A program made the translations under genes and the position numbers. A stretch of 64,000 nt of DNA from Frondihabitans australicus (lineage in GTDB: Bacteria; Actinomycetota; Actinomycetes; Actinomycetales; Microbacteriaceae): contig NZ_RBKS01000001.1 of NCBI RefSeq assembly GCF_003634555.1, positions 310,001 to 374,000 on the forward strand, in the 5' to 3' direction. Below, in pieces: positions 60,329-64,000 of this stretch. The stretch's first letter is position 1; every line of letters starts with the position of its first letter. The notes below the pieces were generated by a model. It was not told the DNA's origin. It did no database searches and was given only the letters and a program-made list of their open reading frames with translations.

Positions 60329-61813
60329 CTAGGAGATCGGGTTGAGAACCGGCCTGTCGGCGTTGCCCGTGAGCTTCTGGTCGTGGTGGAACATCGGCCA
60401 CGAACCCGCCGCGGTCACGGTCGAGCCGTTGGTGTTGGGGAAGTCGTAGTGCAGCATGACGCCCTGACCGTGGCCGTTGTAGCCGGCGACGGTGAGGCCG
60501 ACGTGGCCGTCCGACTCCTTGGTGACGAGGGCGGCGTTCTGGAACCCGTAGCCCGCCGCGAGACGCATGACCTGCTTGCCGGTCTTCCCGTCGAGGATGT
60601 ACACGCCGGCCGGGGTCGGCACGATGACGTCCTGGTAGCCGGTGCCGAGGTCGGCGGTGGTCACGCCGCCGTAGACGCCGCCGGGGATCGCGGTCGCCCA
60701 CTGGATGTGGCCGGTGACGCCCGACATCGCGTAGACGCGGCCGTTGTAGGCGGACAGGCGCGTGCCCTGGATCACGGAGAGCGCGCCGGTGCCCATGATG
60801 TTGGCGAGGGCGGGGCTCGAGTCGGTGATGCCGTTCAGCTTGGTCTGCCAGCGCAGCTTGCAGTTGTTGTCGACGGCGATCTCCTTGCCGGTGTCGCTGA
60901 CGCCCTTGTAGTAGGCGCCGGTGCCGACGGTGATGCCGAAGTCGCCGCCACCGAAGAAGTGGCCGACGGCGGGGGAGGAGTACACGGTCTGGTTGGTGTT
61001 GTACTGGCACTTGAGGCCGCCGCTGGGCTTGGACGCGCCCGCGTTGCCGGTGCGCGACAGGATCCGGATGTGGCCGCCGTTGCCGTACACCGTGTTGTAC
61101 GCGTTGCCCTTGGTCGAGTCGCCGCCCTCGATGATCTCGTCATGGCCCGAGTTGGTCGGGTCGGCGAGAGCCGGGGTGGAGAAGTTCGAGTCGGCCTGGA
61201 ACCACGGGAACCCGACGCCCATCGTGCCGGTCGAGGTGACCATGTCCTGCATCTGGCCCATCGAGCCGCCGACGACGTCGTTGCCCGACTGCAGGTTGCC
61301 GATCGAGAGGGAGCCCATGACGCCGGTCGTGCCCTTGCCGGGCAGCGCGTTGGGAGTCTTGGTCCAGAGGGTGGAGCCGTTGGCGCTGCGGGCGCGGATG
61401 CCGCCGCGGGTCTTGGACGACGAGTTGCCCTCGCCGAAGAACACCTTGGCGGAGCTGCCGGAGCCGAGGACGGACGCGGTCGAGTCGACCGGCACGCCGC
61501 CCGTCGACTGCGGCCAGCCGGCGACGGTCTTGCCGTCGGAGAGGTGCACGGCGTACTCGTAGCCGAGGCGCGAGCCGACGACGGCCGACTGGCCGGACGA
61601 GTCGAGCGTGGCCACCATCGGCGACGACAGCGCGATCGCCTTCGACGAGACGACGATGTTCCACTTGAGCGTGGGCGTCGACACGGCGGCCTGCGCCGGC
61701 GTCGCGGCGACGAGGCCCGCGGCGGTGAGGATGCAGCCCGCGGCGATGGTGGCGCCGAGCTTGGCCGCGGTCGAGCGGTGCCGCCCTGCGACGGTGCGAA
61801 CAGTCTTCTTCAT
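60329..61813 (-). CDS. secreted beta-propeller (PQQ/FG-GAP-like) protein
   Basis: A 494-aa exported protein from ATG 61813, with AGGGG 8 bases upstream. The signal peptide (residues 1-40) ends TPAQAA. The mature part repeats a beta-propeller pattern: LKWNIVVSSKAIALSSPMVA, GDGK/SDGKTVAGWPQ, ANGSTLWTKTP, VYSSPAVGHFFGGGDFGITV, SSPALANIMGTGALSVIQGT, and ILDGKTGKQVMRLAAGYGFQ, about six to seven blades. Asn/Gly-rich. Possibly a surface or matrix protein tied to the polysaccharide. Promoter region carries two C-run/G-run sites. Confidence 0.82.
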   Translation of the reverse strand: MKKTVRTVAGRHRSTAAKLGATIAAGCILTAAGLVAATPAQAAVSTPTLKWNIVVSSKAIALSSPMVATLDSSGQSAVVGSRLGYEYAVHLSDGKTVAGWPQSTGGVPVDSTASVLGSGSSAKVFFGEGNSSSKTRGGIRARSANGSTLWTKTPNALPGKGTTGVMGSLSIGNLQSGNDVVGGSMGQMQDMVTSTGTMGVGFPWFQADSNFSTPALADPTNSGHDEIIEGGDSTKGNAYNTVYGNGGHIRILSRTGNAGASKPSGGLKCQYNTNQTVYSSPAVGHFFGGGDFGITVGTGAYYKGVSDTGKEIAVDNNCKLRWQTKLNGITDSSPALANIMGTGALSVIQGTRLSAYNGRVYAMSGVTGHIQWATAIPGGVYGGVTTADLGTGYQDVIVPTPAGVYILDGKTGKQVMRLAAGYGFQNAALVTKESDGHVGLTVAGYNGHGQGVMLHYDFPNTNGSTVTAAGSWPMFHHDQKLTGNADRPVLNPIS

Positions 61814-61867
61814 GAATGAACCCCTACGTGGTGGACGCCGTTGATCGGACGGCGCTCGTCGAGAGAA

Positions 61868-61943
61868 CCCCCGAATGGCTCTCTCGGATTCAGCAACAGT
61901 AAGCAAGAGTCACTTTCGTCACATAGACCCCGTTTATGGGACA
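61868..61943 (-). promoter_or_regulatory. two C-run/G-run sites upstream of the propeller gene
   Basis: CCCCCGAATGG at 61868-61878 and CCCCGTTTATGGGACA at 61928-61943. On the minus strand the second reads TGTCCC-N6-GGGG followed by CTATGT, the same layout as at the lipoprotein promoter near 36169. Confidence 0.45.
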
Positions 61944-62014
61944 GGTGAACGCGTCTGTCTGCTTTGTACCCCGGAGCGTACCCCGCTCCGAACGAGAGAG
62001 TTCGGAGCTGGCGC

Positions 62015-63373
62015 TCAGGCGGCGGGGACCGGCTCGCGGGGTGCCGTCCACCACCGGAAGTTGTCCAGGCGGGTCGACAGGCACACCGTGATCAGGAGGC
62101 CCCAGCCCCATTCGACGTTGAGCCGGGACTCGCCGAGGGCGTGGGTGAGCATGCACGCCATGACGAGCAGCGGCACGAGGTCGAGGCTGCTCCACGGCGC
62201 GGGGCTGGAGGCGCCCAGCATCCTGCGGTCGGTCGCCCACCACCACGAGCGGGCCGTCGTCGTGACGAGGACGGCCAGGAAGAGCACGAGTCCGATCCAG
62301 CCGAGCTGGAAGAACACGTCGAGGTAGGCGTCGTGCGCCTGCAGGTAGACGACGCCGTTGCGCTCGGCGAGGTCTTTGAAGGGCGAGTACGCGGGCTGCC
62401 ACCAGCCGGTCCAGCCCCATCCTGCGATCGGCCGCTGGATCGCCAGGTCGTAGACGTCCTTCCAGATCGTTGTGCGGCCGGTGAGGTCGGGGCTCTTGTC
62501 GAGCAGGCGCAGGATCCGCGTGTGGCCCACGGCGACGACCACGGCCACCAGAGCCGCGATCACGATGGCCGCCACTCCGACGAGCCATCGCCGCTCGAGC
62601 CGCAGACGCCGCGCGAGCAGTGCCAGCCCGAGCACGACCGCGGTGACGACCAGGCAGGCGAGGACGGTCGACGAGCGGGTGAGGCCGAGCGCCAGGATCG
62701 ACGACACGATGCCGAGCCACGCCATCCGTCGGTTGATCGACCCGGCGCTGGCCTGCAGCGCCGTCACGATGAGGGCGAGGAGGGCGAAGATCGCCAGCAG
62801 GTTGCTGTTGCCCGGCAGGCCCTGGATCTGACCGCCGGTGAACAGGTTGTCGCGGGTCCAGTAGAAGGCCGCCGGATGCGCCCCGGAGCAGTCGACGTAC
62901 ACCGGGCAGAACGGCTGCCGCACGAAGAGCGCGACGACGAGCTCGAAGAGCAGCGAGAGCACGACGATCGCCCGGAGCGCGCGGCCGAGCGCCGTGACGA
63001 TGCCCTCCCATGAGGTCGTCGCGACGATCGCGAGCGGGGCGACGGTCGTCATGAGCTGGGTGGCGATGCCGAGCGCCGAGCCGAGCGGGTAGTCGGACCA
63101 CAGGATCGACAGGGTGAGGTAGGCGAGAAACACGCCGAGGAGGAGGGGGAGCCGGTTCGCCGGGATCCGGTGCCGGTTGCGGACCACCAGGATCACCGAG
63201 GCGACGACCATGACGACGCACACGGCGCCCCAGCCGCCCCAGTTGATGGAGTTGCGGAGGGCGTCGCCGAAGAACAGCACCAGGAAGACGATGGTGGCGA
63301 AGGCGGTGCGCTCCGCCCCGTCGGCACCGTCGGGGGCGGGTCGGGTGCGCAGGAGCGGGCGGACTGCGGGCAT
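62015..63373 (-). CDS. O-antigen ligase/polymerase-family membrane protein 2
   Basis: A 452-aa paralogue of the protein at 58901, with about 11-12 membrane helices. The signature loop reads LTGRTTIWKDVYDLAIQRPI then AGWGWTGWW. FPV-type outer loops with Cys (PFCPVYVDCSG) differ from the first copy. Two such proteins in one cluster suggest separate polymerase and ligase roles, or two polysaccharides. Confidence 0.85.
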   Translation of the reverse strand: MPAVRPLLRTRPAPDGADGAERTAFATIVFLVLFFGDALRNSINWGGWGAVCVVMVVASVILVVRNRHRIPANRLPLLLGVFLAYLTLSILWSDYPLGSALGIATQLMTTVAPLAIVATTSWEGIVTALGRALRAIVVLSLLFELVVALFVRQPFCPVYVDCSGAHPAAFYWTRDNLFTGGQIQGLPGNSNLLAIFALLALIVTALQASAGSINRRMAWLGIVSSILALGLTRSSTVLACLVVTAVVLGLALLARRLRLERRWLVGVAAIVIAALVAVVVAVGHTRILRLLDKSPDLTGRTTIWKDVYDLAIQRPIAGWGWTGWWQPAYSPFKDLAERNGVVYLQAHDAYLDVFFQLGWIGLVLFLAVLVTTTARSWWWATDRRMLGASSPAPWSSLDLVPLLVMACMLTHALGESRLNVEWGWGLLITVCLSTRLDNFRWWTAPREPVPAA

Positions 63374-63422
63374 GGGCCCAGGGTAGAGGACGCCGGGAGC
63401 CTCGGGCTGGACGTCGGCCGGG

Positions 63423-64000
63423 TCAGCTCCCGGGCACCGTGAAGAGCAGGTAGCGGCGGTGGTCGCTCGTGACGGCGGGCGTCGTGCCGCCGGTCGCGGC
63501 GCTGACGTAGGGCCGCCAGGCGTCGGGGTGGCCGATGAACCCGACCTGGTCGACCTCGACGGCGCAGGCCTTCGAGCGGTGCACGGCGGAGGCGAAGGCG
63601 CCGGGGGTGCCGGCGTTCTTCCAGAGGTCCCAGCCGCGCGTGCCGGTCACGGACCCGTAGCTCCAGCGGAGCCGGGCGTCGGTCGTGGCGAGGTAGAGCC
63701 GGCCCTCGTCGTAGTCCCCGAGCCCCGCGATGCGGCCGGAGTCGGGGAAGCTCTTCAGCGGCAGCTGGACCACGCCGCAGCCGGCCGGCAGCGCCTTCTC
63801 GGCGGCGGCGACGAACGAGGCCGCCTGCTCGTCGACGACCGGTGTGAGCGGCACGGCCCGGTGGACGCCGGCCAGCTGGTCGACGACCGCGACCACCACG
63901 ATGACGGCGACGAGCGCCGGGCGCACGAGGCGTCGCGACGTCGCGCGGTCGACGAGGATCGCGACGAAGCCGAGGCCGAACAGCGCCAGGAAGATGCTGA
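63423..64000 (-). CDS. membrane protein C-terminal part, cut by the window edge
   Basis: The frame stays open to base 64000, so only the C-terminal 191 residues are seen: two membrane helices (FLALFGLGFVAILV and ALVAVIVVVAVVDQLAG), then an outer domain of about 150 residues with two Cys (PAGCGVVQLP, SKACAVEVD), Trp-rich, ending LLFTVPGS. It resembles the tail of large GT-C/mannosyltransferase-like proteins. The true start lies outside the window. Confidence 0.65.
   Translation of the reverse strand, partial: SIFLALFGLGFVAILVDRATSRRLVRPALVAVIVVVAVVDQLAGVHRAVPLTPVVDEQAASFVAAAEKALPAGCGVVQLPLKSFPDSGRIAGLGDYDEGRLYLATTDARLRWSYGSVTGTRGWDLWKNAGTPGAFASAVHRSKACAVEVDQVGFIGHPDAWRPYVSAATGGTTPAVTSDHRRYLLFTVPGS

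Overview
The window is a high-GC (about 70%) actinobacterial chromosome segment. Codon use is strongly biased to G/C in third positions, many genes start with GTG, many neighbours overlap by 4 bp, and several promoters give leaderless mRNAs. The gene content and the sequence character of the carboxylase, rhamnose and surface genes suggest a soil or plant Microbacteriaceae (Micrococcales); the species cannot be told. No insertion sequence, phage gene, CRISPR array, tRNA or rRNA was seen. Starts were chosen by overlap, ribosome binding site or -10 spacing; fine coordinates of short non-coding sites may be off by 1-2 bases because they were counted by eye.

Left part (1-32.5 kb), chromosome backbone. 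From memory, much of it follows the order of the Mycobacterium tuberculosis Rv3275c-Rv3315c region. A nucleoside uptake and salvage operon (lipoprotein, ATPase, two permeases, cytidine deaminase, thymidine phosphorylase) is followed by adenosine deaminase and an orphan PTS IIA/IIB pair. Facing it are purine nucleoside phosphorylase and a phosphopentomutase-type mutase. Then come an LpdA-like flavoprotein, a DUF559/AbiEi-like protein and the acyl-CoA carboxylase genes (accA3, accD/accE, birA), interleaved with maf, an RNA methyltransferase and a response regulator / sensor kinase / degenerate kinase triplet. PH-domain and membrane proteins, a two-gene secreted-protein cassette of bacteriocin-like appearance, a UDP-glucose dehydrogenase and purK-purE close this part.

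Right part (32.6-64 kb), cell-surface polysaccharide region. It holds dTDP-rhamnose synthesis (rmlB, rmlD, rfbC, rfbA), two GDP-mannose 4,6-dehydratase-type genes, at least seven glycosyltransferases, a flippase-like/glycosyltransferase fusion, a Wzm/Wzt ABC exporter, two O-antigen-ligase-type proteins, large membrane proteins, and three secreted proteins, one of which carries three carbohydrate-binding-like modules. Two MarR regulators with perfect palindromes at their promoters sit among these genes.

The best candidates for something undescribed are: a 477-bp non-coding convergent region (21983-22459) packed with at least six hairpins, two with six-C runs like 6C RNA; two arrays of the Shine-Dalgarno-like heptamer GGGAGGA in convergent intergenic gaps; the three-gene signalling unit at 18.8-22 kb; the secreted Cys/glycine-zipper protein with its small membrane partner at 28.4-29.3 kb; a shared operator-like motif upstream of secreted genes; and a dispersed over-represented octamer GCAGGAKC.
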